In this document: piece by piece, positions 1-11,661 of the stretch | Numbering within the stretch: position 1 is the first letter of the stretch | How the letters are laid out: every line of letters starts with the position of its first letter | DNA from: Eriocheir sinensis | Taxonomy: Eukaryota; Arthropoda; Malacostraca; Decapoda; Varunidae | Direction: 5' to 3' | DNA: 64,000 nucleotides | Assembly: GCF_024679095.1 (NCBI RefSeq) | Contig: NC_066522.1 | Location: forward strand, 5,844,058-5,908,057 | Made by a program: the position numbers and the translations under genes | Notes under the pieces: model-generated | Database searches by the model: none | The model's input: the letters and a program-made list of their open reading frames with translations, nothing else | What the model was told of the DNA's origin: nothing

Positions 1-5
1 TGCAG

Positions 6-827
6 TTGATGCAAAAGTACCTCAACAAGGGTCATATCTTGTATACTGATCGCTGGTACACAAGCCCCACCTTATCCATGTACCTGCACTCCAAGAGCAC
101 TGGATCTTGTGGAACAGTTATGCCCAATATAAAAGGTATGCCAAAATTTGAAGAGAAGCAGCCAAGAGGAACTGTTCAGAGGAAAGAGGCAAACAACATC
201 CTTGCAATCAGATGGCATGACAAGTGTTCAGTGTATATGCTGTCAACTCTGCATAAAGGGAAACTGATAAATAGTGGAAAGAAAGACTATAATACCCATG
301 AATCTATCAAGAAACCAGACATGAACCTAGAATATTCAATGAACATGCGTCTTGTCGATAAGGCAGACATGATGATGGGCAACATGGAAACTGTGAGGAA
401 AAGTTTTACTTGGTATAAAAAGCTGTTCTTCCACATAATGGACATGGCAATACTGAATAGCTATAACTACTATTTAGTGAAGAACTTTGCTCATCCAACA
501 ATGAAGGAATTTATGCATGATTTGGTATATCAGCTACTGGAAAGGTATGCCACAGTCCCCCCAGAGAAGGGGAAGTATGCTACTATGGTTGACCCACCTG
601 AGAGGCTGCTACATGCTAATGTGCTCTCAAAACATTATTCTGAGAGAATGGAAATGGAAAGAGCAGTATCTAAGAGGAAATCGGAGTCAAAGTATTGCAG
701 AGTGTGTTCCTCAACGACACGTAGGGAGAGGCAGAAGAAGAAGACCTCGTACTGGTGCCCGGAATGCAGAGTCCCACTGTGCCTAGGAATGTGTTTCCGG
801 GAATATCACACCTTGAAAAAGTACTAA
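6..827 (+). CDS. piggyBac-like transposase, C-terminal part (5' end outside window)
   Basis: The frame is open from the window edge to a TAA at 825-827, about 273 residues, so this is roughly the last half of a transposase of usual length near 550-600. Seen: a DRWYTSP block (Asp near residue 15), a VDKADMM block (residues about 117-123) typical of the DDE_Tnp_1_7 catalytic fold, and a cysteine-rich tail (residues about 231-268) with two CxxC pairs followed by CLGMCFREYH, the zinc finger that ends piggyBac transposases. Such enzymes cut and paste DNA at TTAA sites. The visible part has no stop or frameshift, so it may be a young copy. I could not identify its 3' terminal repeat in the bases that follow. 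Confidence 0.88.
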   Translation: MMQKYLNKGHILYTDRWYTSPTLSMYLHSKSTGSCGTVMPNIKGMPKFEEKQPRGTVQRKEANNILAIRWHDKCSVYMLSTLHKGKLINSGKKDYNTHESIKKPDMNLEYSMNMRLVDKADMMMGNMETVRKSFTWYKKLFFHIMDMAILNSYNYYLVKNFAHPTMKEFMHDLVYQLLERYATVPPEKGKYATMVDPPERLLHANVLSKHYSERMEMERAVSKRKSESKYCRVCSSTTRRERQKKKTSYWCPECRVPLCLGMCFREYHTLKKY

Positions 828-1100
828 AGAAATGTGTGTATGTAATGTATATAGTGTAAACACCTGCATAAGGAATAGAAAATAAGAACACATAATTTTA
901 GTAAAACAAATGAATGAAAAATAAGAACAGATTGAGTGAAAATAATGGAGAAGAAATGTGCAGGGGGGCAGGTGGCTAGACCACCTTGAGGGAGGAGAGT
1001 GAGCCAGGAAGAGGCTATGTATCATCTGATGAAATGGTGAGTACAGTAAATATATTTGTAATTATCTACAAAACTTATGATAAGGACATCTGAAAAAATT
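828..1100. other. No gene seen: AT-rich 3' flank of piggyBac copy
   Basis: Purine-rich, AT-rich sequence after the transposase stop. No coding signal and no clear terminal repeat. Confidence 0.4.
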
Positions 1101-1109
1101 ATTCATATT

Positions 1110-1335
1110 GTATAATAATGTAGGAGGATGTTTATTGACATACCACGTGGACATATACATCTAATATAGTAGGGCAACATGTGTAAGAGCATTTTATAGA
1201 TCTGTGCCTCCTCTTTATAATTGTGTTTTGGAACATTAGCTGTGATGCATAGTTTTAGAGATCTAGCAGGTAAACAGTGGTCGAGTCTCCTTATAGACCT
1301 TGGGTGCATTGTCGCCATCGCGTAATTTGCCACAG
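1110..1335 (-). repeat. Diverged copy of the 10.4-kb piggyBac-type MITE interior
   Basis: Read on the minus strand, this stretch parallels 10510-10640: an aactattcatcacagctaa-like block, then aaagaggaggtccagatctata-like sequence, then a run of shared tracts. Both copies are well diverged. No TTAA-flanked ends are visible here. Confidence 0.5.
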
Positions 1336-1884
1336 CGTAATTCGCTACGGTTTAATTTTTCATGGATAATTCACTGCAAAAGTATGCAGTTTTATTGTAT
1401 TTTTCCTTCGTCTTCATATTGCTATGCATTGATTCTTATCACAAAATGTAATTTTTTCAGATCTGATAGTAGAAAAAAGCTAAATTGTACAACAAATTTC
1501 ATTGACTACACAGCACATTTGAAATAATATTTTTACCAAAACTTTTATTTCAAGGGAGTTATGATGCGATTACTTATATAATTTGTTATTTTTTTGCAGA
1601 AATCACTCTATACAGTAATCCCTCGTCTGTCGCGGGGGTTAGGTTCCAGAACCCCCCGCGATAGGTGAAAATCCGTGAAGTAGTAACCTTATATATTTTT
1701 TAGTATTTATATATATTTTAAGGCTTTATAAACCCTCCCCACACTCTTAATAATCTTTCCCACACTCCCATTGACCTTTCTCACACTCTTATAAACACTT
1801 CCCACGACGTTTCGTTGTTACGACGCAGTCCCAATAAATGATTCTATAATTCTTGTTTCGACTTATGACATTTGCTTCGTAATA

Positions 1885-2075
1885 CAAACTTCGCGCAGAA
1901 ATTAGTTTGGCGGGGCAGAAGAATACTCAGAGAAAGGACAATGTGAGCGTAGCTCACTTCCTTTATATCACAATTAGGTGAATACGGAAGGGGAAAAGGA
2001 GGAGAGGAACGGAGTGAGTCATGAAAAAAATACTGATAGAGATTGTAAGAAGGGAGAACAAGGAGAAGGGTGTGG
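1885..2075 (+). repeat. Dispersed module shared with 44285-44465
   Basis: The block from ttcgcgcagaaattag through gaacggagtgagtc and aagaagggagaac recurs with few changes at 44285-44465, in the same order and on the same strand. It is probably internal sequence of a Tigger subfamily, the second copy having lost its ends. Confidence 0.7.
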
Positions 2076-2082
2076 GGAGAAA

Positions 2083-2520
2083 GAGAGAAAGGGTGTGAGT
2101 GGGAGGGAAAGAGATTAAAAAGAGAGAGGTAGGAAGGGACAGGTAAAGGTGAGGAAAGAGGGGGAGAGAAAGGGTGTGAGTGGGAGGGAAAGAGATTAAA
2201 GGAGAGAGGTAGGAAGGGTCAGGTAAAGGTGAGGAAAGAAGGGGAGAGAAAGGGTGTGAGTGGGAGGGAAAGAGATTAAAAGAGAGAGGTAAGGAGGGTC
2301 AAGTAAAGGTGAGGAAAGAGAGGGAGAGAAAGGGTGTGAGTGGGAGGGAAAGAGATTAAAAGAGAGGTAAGGAGGGTCAGGTAAAGGTGAGGAAAGAGGG
2401 GGAGAAAGGATGTGAGTGGGAGGGAAAGAGATTAAAAGAGAGGTAGGGAGGGTCAGGTAAAGGTGAGGAAAAAGAGGGAGAAAGGATGTGAGTGGGAGGG
2501 AAAGAGATTAAAAGAGAAAA
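2083..2520 (+). repeat. Purine-rich minisatellite, about 6 copies of 76-81 bp
   Basis: The phrase gggtgtgagtgggaggg recurs at about 2091, 2172, 2252, 2332, 2408 and 2484 (gatgtgag in the last two), giving spacings of 80-81 and then 76 bp. It lies inside the MITE at 1613-2839. Confidence 0.85.
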
Positions 2521-3055
2521 ACCTGGGAGGGAGGGGAAAGAAAAGAAGAAAGAAATGAGAAGGAAGGAGAAAAATACGGGGACGGTGAGGGAGAAGAAGG
2601 AAAGGAAGGGGGGGAGGAGTGAACCAGGGAAAAGACTAGCGGCGCAATAGGCTGCGACGGAAAAAAAATAGGTGGGTGACGTAGGTGCTTATTTAGGTGT
2701 GTTCCTACTTACGTTGATTTATATCATTTTCATTTTTAGGCTAGAAAATGCGTATTGTACCGAAAAATCCGCAATTCGCTACAATTTAAAAATCCGCGAG
2801 ACCGCGATAAGTGAACCGCGATATGGCGAGGGATTACTGTAGTTTTTGGGATGGGGGATGGAAATTCATGGAACTAGGGATTGCTGCAGGGAATAGTTTG
2901 CAGAGTAATTAATGACAAACCTAGCAGAAATAAACAGTATATTGTGCTATTATGAAATGGGTTAAGTTATAGATATTTATTATTAGGAGGTAATTTTCTG
3001 CAATTTTGTGAATAAAACTCAATCAGCACACAACACACCCTCTTCAATCATTCAA

Positions 3056-3375
3056 GGTGGTGGCTGTGTGGTCAGAGAGCAGGCGTGGTGTCCTGGAGGA
3101 CCCAGGTTCAACTTCAAGTCCCACTCACTGCTACCAGCTGACAATTTCCAACCATCACTGAGTGGCTTAAAACTACCTACATGCTTTAACAAAACTCTGC
3201 ATGGAGCAAAGATGAGTTCTGGGGGCCAGCATGTGCCAAACAAGATGGTGCTACTATAAGTATGTACTTGCCTTCACCATGAACAGGCTAACCTGGCTAG
3301 AGCTGACCAACAGGCCCTATCAAGATAGTCCACCGGTGCAACAAGCAGAATGTATAATAAAAAATATAAAAAATT
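3056..3375 (+). mobile_element. tRNA-derived SINE with A-rich tail
   Basis: The head has a pol III A-box-like GTGGCTGTGTGGTCAGAG and a B-box-like GGTTCAACTTC about 50 bp later. The body (tgggggccagcatgtgcc, then ctataagtatgt) is shared with 15718, 39285 and, inverted, 47049. It ends in ataataaaaaatataaaaaa. Family membership is judged by eye. Confidence 0.65.
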
Positions 3376-3429
3376 GGGGTGCATCACCTTTCCCATCCTA
3401 TGATGCCAATCCCGGGGGCTCCTCCGGGC

Positions 3430-4328
3430 AAGTCTCCATTTAGGCCCCCTTCCCATCCAAAGTACCTCACGGCAAGATCCATCTACTTGCTCAAGCTATG
3501 ATCTTTGTGGGCGTCCCCTTGGCCTCCTCCACTCGAGGCTGTCTCACAGGAACTATCCAGTGACTACTTGACAAGACTTGCCATTGTGCTGCACTAAGGT
3601 ACCAAGGTATGTGAAACTTTCCAAGATATCAATATCCTTCCCACATGCATTAATAGATTGTATTGTTTCATCGGGTAAGCCTCCAAATACCTACACATTG
3701 GTCTTGGCCTGGAAGACCTGAGGTCCTCATGCATGGCCTCAAGAGCCATCACCATGCTATGACTAGCAGATGTTCCACAATGACTTTAACCCACAACTCT
3801 GCCCAATGCCCAGTCCATGCAAGTGTTAAAAAGTGATGGGGTAAAGACACAGCCATGCCTCATTCCTGTATTCAAGGGAAAAAAAGCTGGACATGCCCCC
3901 CCCCATACACACACACACACACACACACTTCGTAGCACTGTCACAGAGTACAAGCCACTCAATAGATCAACGATTCTTGCAGAATTCCCACAGAGTTGCA
4001 GGAGATCCTTCAGTGCCCCGTGGTGCACTGAATCCAACACCTTCTTGAGAGTGACATAGACTACAAGTATCCCCAGTTGAAATTCAGGCTCTTGCTCTAA
4101 CAGTATGTGAAGTGTTAGGATATGGTCAGTTGTCAACTTACCAGGCATGAACCTGAACTGCCCAGGTCTCTGCAGCTTCAGCAGCTGGTTGCAAATCCAC
4201 ATGAGCAAAAGATGGGGAAGCACCTTGCCTGGCACTCTTGAGCAGTGTAATACCACAGTAGTTATTGCATTCATGATGATCCTCTTTCCCTTTCTAGATA
4301 GGACCATCCAGCCCTCTCTTCCAGTCAA
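3430..4328 (-). pseudogene. RTE-like LINE reverse transcriptase, decayed
   Basis: The minus-strand frame at 4328-3786 reads as a degraded reverse transcriptase: a VPGKVLPHLLL block, a TTDHILTLH block, a VTLKKVLDSVH block where an F/A-FDSVH is expected, then NTGMRHGCVFTPSLFN where the family has VRQGC-LxPxLFN. The next segment (about 3770-3560) continues in another frame with the family's post-RT text (MALEAMHE, then IDILESFTYLG). A (CA)n tract at 3906-3929 disrupts the middle. Missing or altered catalytic residues and several frameshifts make it inactive. Confidence 0.75.
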
Positions 4329-4344
4329 GAGGAATGGTACCAGA

Positions 4345-4565
4345 TTGATTTATGGCAGTGGCATATTGGATGGAATGAGTAATGAAAGTGTGTACGAGCG
4401 TTTTGGAATGTGTCACGGGGGTGAAGGGAAGAAGTGTGGAGTGGTGGAAGAAGTGAAGCGACAGACTTTAAAGTGGTTTGGCCACATGGAGCGATTGGAG
4501 GAGAGTAAGATGACCAGAAGGGTGTATGTGAGTGGATAGAGGGAGGGAATGCTAGAGGATGACCT
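4345..4565 (+). pseudogene. LINE 3' fragment (C-terminal RT tail), opposite strand
   Basis: The plus frame reads NESVYERFGMCHGG, then VEEVKRQTLKWFGHMERLE and a KVY-like end. This is the common C-terminal tail of arthropod LINE ORF2 proteins. It interrupts the minus-strand RTE between its RT (below 4328) and endonuclease (above 4628) parts, so it is probably a later insertion. Confidence 0.65.
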
Positions 4566-4627
4566 CCAGTGAAAGCCCTGCAGCTCTGAGGGATCTTTCA
4601 ACAAATGCTTATAAGGATGTCATCAAT

Positions 4628-4868
4628 CTCCTTAGCTACACCACCAGCAATGCTATACCAAATTCAGTGATTCAGCTCTGATCTCTGATACCAAGAAGCT
4701 GCAATTCTCAACCTCCTGGATCTTACAAATTTCAGGAAGAGAGAGGTGTTGGTCATAGCCAACTCTGTCAGTGGCAGTATTTGCATTAAATTTGCTCAAG
4801 ACAGTGAGTTTGTTCTGATTTGGGCTCTGGTCATATATGGAGCCTAGTTTGGCAGAGAACACACACAC
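4628..4868 (-). pseudogene. RTE-like LINE endonuclease fragment
   Basis: The minus frame reads SAKLGSIYDQSP, then LTVLSKFNANTATDRVGYD, matching the endonuclease block usually seen as LGDFNA-TGTDR in this RTE family. It belongs with the RT part at 3430-4328 and is separated from it by the plus-strand LINE tail at 4345-4565. Function is lost (the GDFN Gly-Asp is replaced). Confidence 0.6.
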
Positions 4869-5382
4869 ACCTCAGTGGGAACGTACACTGCAACAAGAGA
4901 CGTGATGCCCAGGGTGTGCTTCAGCCTCATTCGCATTATGTGCTCATCAACCAGAGTAGATTCAACCACCAATGTTTTCGGTTGACCGGAGAGGCCTATA
5001 GTCTTTAGAGAGCATGCTGAACTACTCTCTAATGTTAATGAGACAATAGGGAAATGAAAAGTGAGGACATGGGAAGGGTCTTTGGTGGGCTTGCAGCACC
5101 CTCCTCGCCTCCCAGATATACCTCACCGGGAGTGGCTTATGCCCGTTTTGGTAGGTGTGATCCTCCGAGAGGCTCATGACATTCCAGGAGCCCACATGCA
5201 GAGCTCTCTGAAAGTTGTCCTCAGGTCTGGTTCTGTGGGCTGGTGTTGCTTCTACGCTCCCCAGCCACCCTCAAAACAAAGAGAGGCTAGGAGGCCCTCC
5301 CTTTTTAGAATTGCAGTGGTGTCACAGACTTTGCCCAGCATCCGTCATATGCAGCAGACTCACCTGATGTGAATGCATTTAA

Positions 5383-5597
5383 CCCGGTAGCAGTGACAGG
5401 CCAAATTTGTGGCTTCACCGTGTAGCAGCGACGGGCCAAATTTGTGCCATGATATTTACCCCCCAAAATAGATGATACATAATCTGATCAGAAATGCTTT
5501 GATATATATTATGAAATGGTTTGTGTGAGGGGTGATTTTTTCTCATTTTTCTCGCTTGGAGGGACCATTAAGAAACTTGATCCCCGCTGCTGCTGGG
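5383..5597. mobile_element. piggyBac-type MITE, 215 bp (CCCGGTAGCAG family)
   Basis: TTAA at 5379-5382 and 5598-5601 flank CCCGGTAGCAG and CTGCTGCTGGG ends. A second, inverted and partial copy is at 58665-58750. TTAA duplication and a CCC start are piggyBac hallmarks. Confidence 0.8.
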
Positions 5598-5789
5598 TTA
5601 AGAAGCAGCCCATGTGGTTTAGCCCCCCAGCAGAAGTGACCTCTACTAGCCAGCTCTACTAGTTTTGGCTTGAGTAAAATTTTAACTAAGATGAGTTGGA
5701 GGCCCCTCCCCAACCAATCCAGATCAAGGACTGGACTGACTGCTAGTTATGGGCAGGGACATCAGACCTCTGGGAGGGTAAATCCTCGG

Positions 5790-6403
5790 TAGCATCCTCA
5801 GCTGTCTACTCTGGCAAAACTAATAAGGTTTCACTATCTGCATTCCTCTCCCCATAACCATAGATCCCCATGATTTCCTCAAAACCCCTTCTGTCCATTC
5901 CTACATGCCCATTTAGGTTAAAAAGTCCTCTTGTATTCTACCAATGCTATCATCCAGGTTTCCCAGAACTCTTCCTTCTCTTCTTGTGGTCTCCTTCCTT
6001 GTGATCCATACGCTGATAGTACTTGAAATACCATTCTGTCCACCACCATCTTGATCTTCATTATCCTTGGTGTTATCCTCTGTATCTCTGCTACATTCAG
6101 TACCAGGTCCTCCTCCTTCACCAGTATCCCTACACCACCTTTTTTTTTCCTCTCCAGACCACCAGAATTTACATTTCTCTCCATCTCCAAATATTCTACA
6201 ACCTTACATGCATTACTGGGCTTATTGTACACAGCAAAAGTTGACTTTCCTTCTTGCCAGCATCTCCACCACTTTACTACTTTTCCTACCTTTGTTCCGA
6301 TGTTCATTATACCTACTCTCAGCACATCTTTGTTTTTGTTCAGTCTGGATATTCTTTGCACCCCTTGCCCACTCAAGGGCTGCTGAGGACTGGGGGCCAG
6401 CAT
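5790..6403 (-). pseudogene. RTE-like LINE endonuclease, second family
   Basis: The minus frame begins with LRVGIMNIGTKVGKVV (family: LRVGT-NVGT) and, after a frameshift, MLARRKVNFCCVQ. It continues GGVGILVKEEDLV, then MVVDRMVFQVLSAYGSQ and EKEEFWETWM, and ends near EEIMGIYGYGERNADSE (about 5870-5825). This is an apurinic-type endonuclease of an RTE element from a different lineage than the 3.4-4.9 kb copy. The frameshift near 6300 and the missing RT make it dead. Confidence 0.75.
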
Positions 6404-6515
6404 CTTTTCTTGCCTGAGGTGCTCGTCTTATATGTACAACCATTCTCCAACTTATGAAAACTCAACACAAAATAAATGCAGATGAAAAAAATCAGGGGTA
6501 AACAAAAATAATACA

Positions 6516-6577
6516 CAGTAAACCCTGCTTAAGTCGGACCCGAATAAGCCGGATATCGGATAAGTAGGACACTTTCT

Positions 6578-6620
<43 letters not shown>

Positions 6621-7414
6621 CGTTCTATCCCGAGTGCACTGGTAGGGATTTTTTGCCCTTTGATTGAGTAATTTTAAGCCACTCGGCTTATATACTGGCT
6701 AAAATGCCCCTGATAGCTCTTACATCGTACGAGTCATTTGAAGAGTTGTCTGAGCCATTGGAGACATGAAATGGGCGCGTGTGCTGCGGCACTGCTGGCG
6801 CCAAGATCAGTGTTTACACAGCTGACTTAGCAAGCACGTAGCAGTGTCTCCCTCAGCTTTTGCTTGCTCTGTAGCCCTTCTTGTTGCCTTATCATGTGTG
6901 TGTGTACGTGTGTGGGTGTGGGTGTGTGTGGGTGTATTTACCTAGTTGTGATTTACAGGATGCTCGTGCTGTCCCGTCTTTCCAACTACTTAATAATAAT
7001 AATAATAATAAACGGTTTATTCAAGTATGGCAGCCGTCAGGCTGAAAATTTACACTTTAGAAGTACATTTAAGTAAATTTCGCTAGCGAGAACAAGTACA
7101 ACAAGACAAGGGGGATGGTCCGCATGTGTGTGTGTGTGTGTGTGTGTGTCCGTGCCGCGTGCTAATGTGTGTGTGTGTGTGTGTGTGTGTGCATGATGTG
7201 CGTGTGTGTGTGTGTGTACGCTGAGTATGTATGTGTGTGCGCGTGCCATGTATGTAGTACCTATTTACATATTGCATTACACAGACCATTTCAACTGTTA
7301 GTGGTAACAGGCATGCAAAATGTGAAAGAAAAAAAAATCCCTTGGGTAACTCGGATTTTCGGATAACTCGGATTGGCCTTCCCCCAATTGGTCCGACTTA
7401 TGCGGGGTATACTG
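6516..7414. mobile_element. Tigger-type MITE, 0.9 kb
   Basis: The inverted ends are CAGTAAACCCTGCTTAAGTC at 6516 and GACTTATGCGGGGTATACTG ending at 7414. The right flank is TA; the left flank is CA, probably a mutated TA. The interior holds a T run (6581-6617), a short tttacctagttgt SINE-like scrap (about 6936) and two TG runs. Confidence 0.8.
7121..7222. repeat. (TG)n microsatellite, interrupted
   Basis: Three TG tracts (about 7123-7150, 7166-7191 and 7203-7218) broken by short unique sequence. Confidence 0.9.
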
Positions 7415-7882
7415 TATTGTAGATTAATAACTTGTAATTAATATACAGTCAAACCTCGGTTTACGAGTTCCTTAGTTAATGAGTGTTTTGATTTATGAAC
7501 AATTAAAAAAAAAATCACAAAACATGCCTTGTTTACAAGCGGTGATGTCGTATATGAGCATCCTGTTTGTACGTCTTTTTTTATTTTTTTTCCCGCCACC
7601 TCGAGGGTGGGGACATGGGCTATATGGAGGCCATCAGGGTCAGGCGCGTATGTCCCTCCAAGGAGGGACCACAGGCCCTTGCCGGGTGATGGCTCATGAA
7701 GGGGAGGGGAGGATGCCGATAGACCGACTATCGGCTTACGTCAGCCTAGCCAACCAAGTCGGTCTTTCGACGAGGACTGGCATGTTTTTTTTATACAAGT
7801 CGAGGACATGAACGTGGGTTCCCTTTGTTCACCGCAAGACGAGAGTGCTCAAAGAGGAGAACTATGGGAGTAGTCTCCGTTA

Positions 7883-8572
7883 GGGTTGCCACCTTGAGCT
7901 AAAAAAAAAAATAAGGAACTCAACATCCCATTCTCCAATACAGAACAAATTCACATTTTAAGGAATGGGTGGCAAGCCTAAAATTTCTCTAGCCTGCCAT
8001 GACTGACAGCCGCTGCTGGTGAAGGCAGGAGGAAGGGGGGAGGGACGTTATGAAGCATATTTTACATGTACAGAAGCTCCCTGCCGTTCACGGCTTCACT
8101 GTTCATGGATTTGCTTATACGCAGGTAGGGTCTTTGCGATACCCCCCACCGAATGCGGATGAAAACTCATGTATACGCGGTCTGTAGCACCCAGCTCGAA
8201 TGATCCACATATTATTGGGGTAGAGTGGAAAAGTTATTCAGAGTAGAGATGTATCGAACATCCGCATCCGCATCCAGAAACTTGACTGGCAACATTTACT
8301 ATCTCCACCAGCTGCTGTTGCACCTCCTGTGGCTCGGCAGGGGCATTAGGCATGCTGGTGCGGAAATAAGGCAAGATGAGGTGTCATGTGTGTGGGGGCA
8401 GGGGGTTTAACTAGACGTGTACTTATCAGCGGGACTGGGAACCCACCGTGCCACTGCCACATTCCGCCCAATCCCACCCAAATATTTACTTTCCCCGCCA
8501 CCCCGAAATCGACACACATATTATTAGGCATGCATATTAATACAATAATTAGCGGTGACCAACCACTTTCAA

Positions 8573-8607
<35 letters not shown>

Positions 8608-9431
8608 GTTTCTTTATACACCGAATGTATATCCCAAATGACTATAGCCATTATTGGTGAGGAAGACTGCATCTCACTGGCAGCAAAATGGCATCCGCTG
8701 ATCTTCCTGACGACGTTTACTAGCTGTTCTGGCAGCAAAATAGCAACAGAGGATGAAAAGGAAGCTGCAGTGGTTATGGTGGCACAGAGAGGTGAAATGC
8801 AATGGAAGCACTAATATGTGTTTGTTTGGGCCGCCATATTTGCTGATGACGTCATTACAGCATGGAGGTGCTCCACCTCTCCAAACTGAGCTGCAGCGGG
8901 CGGTCAGAGTTGGCAACTCGTGCTGCGGCGTCACGCGTTTGAGAGGAACTGGGGTCGCTCTCTCAAACGCACCCCAATGGAGTTTATACAGCCTTATTTA
9001 GTTTATCATGGCCTCCAAGTGTTCCTCCATGTCACGTGAGTGTTAAATTATTACAGTCCATATTTAATTTGTGATTTATGTGTATGTAAAACTATATAAC
9101 AATGCTTAGAAATGCCTTAGAAATCCATTTTTTTATTCGATCGAGATGGTAAAACGAAACTCTATTTTCCATATTTGATTATAGTCCCGTTGATCGTGGA
9201 TTCACGGATCACGGGAATCTCGTGGAACCAAATACCAGTGAACGGCGGGGGGCTTCTGTATTTCAGGACGACACTTGTCAAACAATTTTATGGACTGGTT
9301 TGTGGTTCACTGAAAAATGCATTCACTACAGTTTTAAAATACTGAATTTTATCTGCTTAATCATTCAGACAGCCAAATGCGTAACAAATGGCATTCCATA
9401 TTTTGAGGAAAGGGTGGCATGTTAACAACCC
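7883..9431. mobile_element. MITE with GGGTTG ends nested in Tigger
   Basis: GGGTTGCCACC starts at 7883 after TA (7881-7882). GGTGGCATGTTAACAACCC ends at 9431 before TA (9432-9433). The inverted match is GGGTTG plus an offset GCCACC. It interrupts the Tigger at 7446-10041 and is itself interrupted at 8071-9258. Confidence 0.6.
8071..9258. mobile_element. Tigger-type MITE (CAGAAGCTCCCTGCC ends), innermost of three
   Basis: The ends are CAGAAGCTCCCTGCCGTTCAC and GTGAACGGCGGGGGGCTTCTG, flanked by TA at 8069-8070 and 9259-9260. The interior includes (CT)n at 8577-8603 and one unit (8683-8732) of the 51-bp sequence that is tandemly repeated at 53887-54515. Confidence 0.85.
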
Positions 9432-10429
9432 TAGTCACAGTCTGCGTTGTAAACTCGTAATGATAATATTCGTGCACCCGTGTCGGATTGCATTTGTGCT
9501 TTGGTGTGTGAATATTTTCAGCACTACAATGTGCGTTCTTTGTGCTTTAACAATGTCCCCAAGAAAGATGGTTAAAAGGGATGGTACTGCAAAGAAGAAA
9601 ACAGGAACGGCAGCTTGTATGCCCTCTTGGATGTGACTGTGACTCCCGTTCACCCTCCATCTCAGACAATACGTTGGGTTAGCTTTATGTTTGTGGTCGA
9701 ACGTAGTTCCGGTGCCTTGAGAATAGGGAAACTGTGGATTCTAAACCCCAGTGCGAAGCCTACACCTCGAGTGTAATTAGCAGTTGCGGGAGTCTCCGTT
9801 ACGACCGTAACACATTGATTTGTGTTTTATATTATTTATTATTGCTATTAACTAGTAAAATTACTTTAACTCTGTATAAAATAACATGTAAAATGATTTT
9901 TATATAAATATTTTTTTGAAATATGGGACGTATTAACAGGATTTATATTAATTTCAATGGGGAAATTTGTTTTGGTTTACAAGTGTTTTGGTGTGTGAGC
10001 AAAATTCCAGAACTAATTAAACGTAAACTGAGGTATGACTGTATGGTTTAAATCAGTAACCTATGTTTATTTATATTACTTTTGTATACCCCTGATTTTT
10101 TTTCATGAGCATTTATTTTGTAAGATGAGTTTCTTTTAAGTTGGAGAGTGGTTGTACATATGAGAAGAGCACATACAACATTATAAACACCAATCCAAGG
10201 CTAAATAAAATTATTTGCATGTTGAGTCATCTGTAGTTGCAGGTATTTGGAAATTAATTTTCATGTTTTTCTCCCAAACAGAAGTGACATATGAAACTGA
10301 AGAAGTAACTGGCTCATAAGACTAACTACTCCCTGTCAGGAATAATACTGGGCCCATGATGCTGAAAATGGTGAGTTAAAGTGGGCTGACCTGTTTGTAC
10401 TTAAAATGATATCTCAGAGTCTCGGTTAA

Positions 10430-11041
10430 CCCTTTCCTTGTGCGCAGTGCGGACGCGACTATCCCCTCAGGCGCAGTCGGGCAGCCGAATGGGGGGTCTC
10501 TTGTAACCTCTGTATCTCAAAAACTATTCATCACAGCTAAAAACCAAAAACACCACTGGAAAGAGGAGGTCCAGATCTATAGGAGTCGGTTATGTATGCC
10601 TCTCTTGCGAACGTACATGCACATTCAGGGAGTGTTGAATGTTAACACTTACGTCGGTGCGTGCGGGATGATCAGCCATATTGAGGTAACTGCGGACATC
10701 TCTCCTTCAGACTCTGGCAAGGGAGTATTGCCAACTGCAATATTTACAACTATTTGGTCAAAGAATCAGTCAGGTGATAGGTGAAGCTATGCAAAAATGC
10801 TGCTATATTGGGCAAGAACATCCACCAGTTACTCGTCCGTAGATTTGCCGTGCTGGGCTGATATGATTTTCCACCAAATTTAGTGAAGAACCCACTCAAT
10901 TGGCAATCCTGTGTTGTGAGAGTTAGTGTTGGAACACACTCATACGCGGGAGATTTGAGTGCGGGTGGAGCTTGCAGCGAGCGTTTAGCACCACCAGCAA
11001 ATATGCCTAACACTCGCTGCGAGCGTTTAGCAATGAAAGGG
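10430..11041. mobile_element. piggyBac-type MITE, 612 bp (CCCTTTCCTTGTG family)
   Basis: TTAA at 10426-10429 and 11042-11045 bound CCCTTTCCTTG and CAATGAAAGGG. Internal cgctgcgagcgtttagca blocks repeat near the right end. No transposase. Confidence 0.8.
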
Positions 11042-11348
11042 TTAAATAATGGTAAAAATGGTAAAAAAGCTAAAGTTTTTGTCCTAGGATGATAAGTTTT
11101 GCTTTGGAAGTTGAGGGCATTATAGTGACTATATTTATCAATTTTCATTCCATATGCATACAAAATGAGCATTTTCATCACGCCTCTACTTCGTTATTAT
11201 GATTTATGCTTCGCAATTTTTTTTTTGAGAAATACTCTGGACGTGGACATGAAATTTTGGCAGATTCACTGTTGTAGGGCTATTGGGTAATCCATGAAGA
11301 CATTACTAATGTACCCTATTCATGTGTTCCACTGCAATAAAGTATTAA

Positions 11349-11661
11349 CCCTTTCACTACGGCTGGGCACGCCGTATCCGAGATCGCTGCGCGCGCCAAA
11401 TTTCAAATATCGCTATTGAATAGAACAAGTTTTCAGCCATAAACTCAACATAATCATCATGTATTATATATGAAAACATGCAAAATTAAATGGTGCATAT
11501 AAAGAAACAAGTTAATTGGTAATTTTGAGATGTAAGCATAAATATACAGAGATGAAATAACTCGTATACTGGCTAGAGCGAGCCAGGACGCAGTATGCGC
11601 GTCCTCGGATATGGTACGACCCACGTAAGGACGCAGTATACGGCTCCTCGTGTCGAAGGGG
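11349..11661. mobile_element. piggyBac-type MITE, 313 bp (CCCCTTCACTACGG family)
   Basis: The left flank is TTAA (11345-11348) and the right CTAA (11662-11665, one change). The ends are CCTTTCACTACGGC and GTGTCGAAGGGG. This is the most compact complete copy of a family also seen at 16820, 32276-36367 and 39530-40168. Confidence 0.8.

Larger units (their letters stand above)
1613..2839. mobile_element. Tigger/pogo-type non-autonomous element, 1.2 kb
   Basis: The ends are inverted repeats, CAGTAATCCCTCG at 1613 and CGAGGGATTACTG ending at 2839, each flanked by TA (1611-1612, 2840-2841), the target duplication of Tc1/mariner/pogo elements. The match extends inward imperfectly (cgcggg and ccgcga blocks). 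The interior has no transposase. It carries a purine-rich minisatellite and a 0.2 kb module seen again at 44.3 kb. Confidence 0.85.
7446..10041. mobile_element. Tigger element (CAGTCAAACCTCGG family), 2.6 kb with nested insertions
   Basis: The ends are CAGTCAAACCTCGGTTTACG at 7446 and CGTAAACTGAGGTATGACTG ending at 10041, both beside TA. The same family is at 42080-43043 (inverted) and 52971-56075. Near 9551 an ATG with SPRKMVKRDGTAKKKTGTAA resembles the start of a Tigger transposase, but the frame soon closes. Interior positions 7883-9431 are a later insertion. Confidence 0.85.

Noticed and set aside
3817..4059. Plus-strand frame across the (CA)n tract
   Set aside because: Shadow of the minus-strand RTE reverse transcriptase.
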